In this document: positions 63,739 through 64,000 of the stretch, piece after piece
Position numbering within the stretch: the first letter of the stretch is position 1
Layout: the number at the start of each line of letters is the position of its first letter
Source: UBA5859 sp041940025
GTDB taxonomy: Bacteria; Pseudomonadota; Gammaproteobacteria; UBA5859
Direction: 5' to 3'
Assembly: GCA_041940025.1 (NCBI GenBank)
Contig: JBGTSY010000003.1
Span: forward strand, 288,875 to 352,874
DNA length: 64,000 bases
Position numbers and translations under genes: made by a program
The notes under the pieces: model-generated
Databases searched by the model: none
What the model was told of the DNA's origin: nothing
What the model saw: only the letters and a program-made list of their open reading frames with translations

Positions 63739-64000
63739 CTATGTCATATAGCGTTCGTTATCTTCTTCTACTGCGCTATATAAACGATCAAAAACATCTG
63801 GCATGGCACTGACTACTCGGTTCCAGCTGGGTATGAAAGGCGCTTCCATTGGCCGTTCAAGAAATTGATCGCCAGCTTTCATGATGTTCTGGGCGAACAA
63901 TTCTACGGCTTCTTCCTCTTCATGTATGTCCAGACTCAAGCCATTGATCACCGCATCATTGTGATAGGTTTCAATTAAGTCCAGTGCAATGCGAAAATAG
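63739..64000 (-). CDS. Glycosyltransferase C-terminus (partial, probable glucosyl-3-phosphoglycerate synthase)
   Basis: Open to the window edge; the visible 87 or so codons begin Y-F-R-I-A-L-D-L-I-E-T-Y and include P-F-I-P-S-W-N-R-V. This resembles the C-terminal helical part of family-2-like glucosyl-3-phosphoglycerate synthases. The GTG at 63951 is only an internal codon. Ends 10 bp before the GH13 gene, so the two are one operon. Identity rests on a short stretch. Confidence 0.5.
   Translation of the reverse strand, partial: YFRIALDLIETYHNDAVINGLSLDIHEEEEAVELFAQNIMKAGDQFLERPMEAPFIPSWNRVVSAMPDVFDRLYSAVEEDNERYMT

Noticed and set aside
1..64000. CRISPR array or prophage
   Set aside because: No regularly spaced direct repeats and no phage structural or lysis genes were seen anywhere in the window.

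Overview
The window comes from a chromosome of a halotolerant, probably marine gammaproteobacterium. Four things point that way: a tmRNA whose tag reads ANDDNYALAA, the EF-P/EpmA/EpmB beta-lysylation set, a conserved block typical of gammaproteobacteria (nadK-recN-fur-bamE-rnfH-smpB-ssrA), and a full ectoine/hydroxyectoine operon with its own aspartokinase and EctR-type regulator. I cannot name a genus from sequence alone.

Layout. 0-2.8 kb (minus strand): a redox cluster with a ferredoxin-fused flavin reductase, a MAPEG protein, a Rieske ferredoxin and a nitroreductase. 3.5-7.5 kb (plus): a hypothetical protein, a transaldolase-family enzyme, then a tight run of sulfurtransferase, SCO1-like copper protein and phosphatidylserine decarboxylase. 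7.5-10.1 kb: epmA-efp, divergent from epmB. 10.8-12.9 kb: a FimX-like protein with degenerate GGDEF and EAL domains. 12.9-19.4 kb: nadK, recN, fur, bamE, rnfH, an alanine/sodium symporter, smpB and ssrA.

19.8-26.4 kb is a mobile gene-cassette array. Seven genes all lie on the minus strand, and six recognisable integron attC sites sit at their 3' ends, with a degenerate seventh at the far end. No integrase is present, so this is a cluster of attC sites lacking integrase. Cargo: an OLD-family ATPase/TOPRIM protein (possible phage defence), a DUF2846-like lipoprotein, a small membrane protein, an SGNH hydrolase, a GFA-family zinc protein, a MarC membrane protein and a CDGSH-glutamate synthase fusion. 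hipA and REP-associated transposase fragments follow (26.7-27.8 kb).

27.9-33.2 kb: a LysR-controlled DoxX/GST pair, and a nitric-oxide-type module (NsrR-like regulator, NnrS, ferredoxin-NADP reductase). 33.6-41 kb: the osmolyte operon ectA-ectB-ectC-ectD-zinc finger gene-ask-TPR protein, divergent from a CheW-like gene and ectR. A near-exact match to the EctR box I recall from methanotrophs lies between them. 41.6-45.4 kb: a secreted dienelactone hydrolase, a mercuric-reductase-like flavoprotein and a DUF547 protein. 46.1-48.8 kb: a cobalamin riboswitch, cobyrinate diamide synthase and a cobalamin-type binding protein without a signal peptide. 49.5 kb: a cold-shock protein.

50.2-57.1 kb is a second ectoine-related locus that looks more GC-rich than its surroundings: an EctR paralogue, a short EctD paralogue that keeps the iron triad, an Ehu-type ectoine ABC importer (B-C-D-A), a methyltransferase and a BioA-type aminotransferase. 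The two ectoine loci together suggest both synthesis and uptake-coupled hydroxylation. 57.4-58.2 kb is gene debris. 58.7-61.8 kb is an alkylation-repair operon in which Ada is split into separate genes next to alkB. The window ends with a GH13_18 phosphorylase and the tail of a glycosyltransferase, probably glucosylglycerate metabolism, which is also osmolyte-related.
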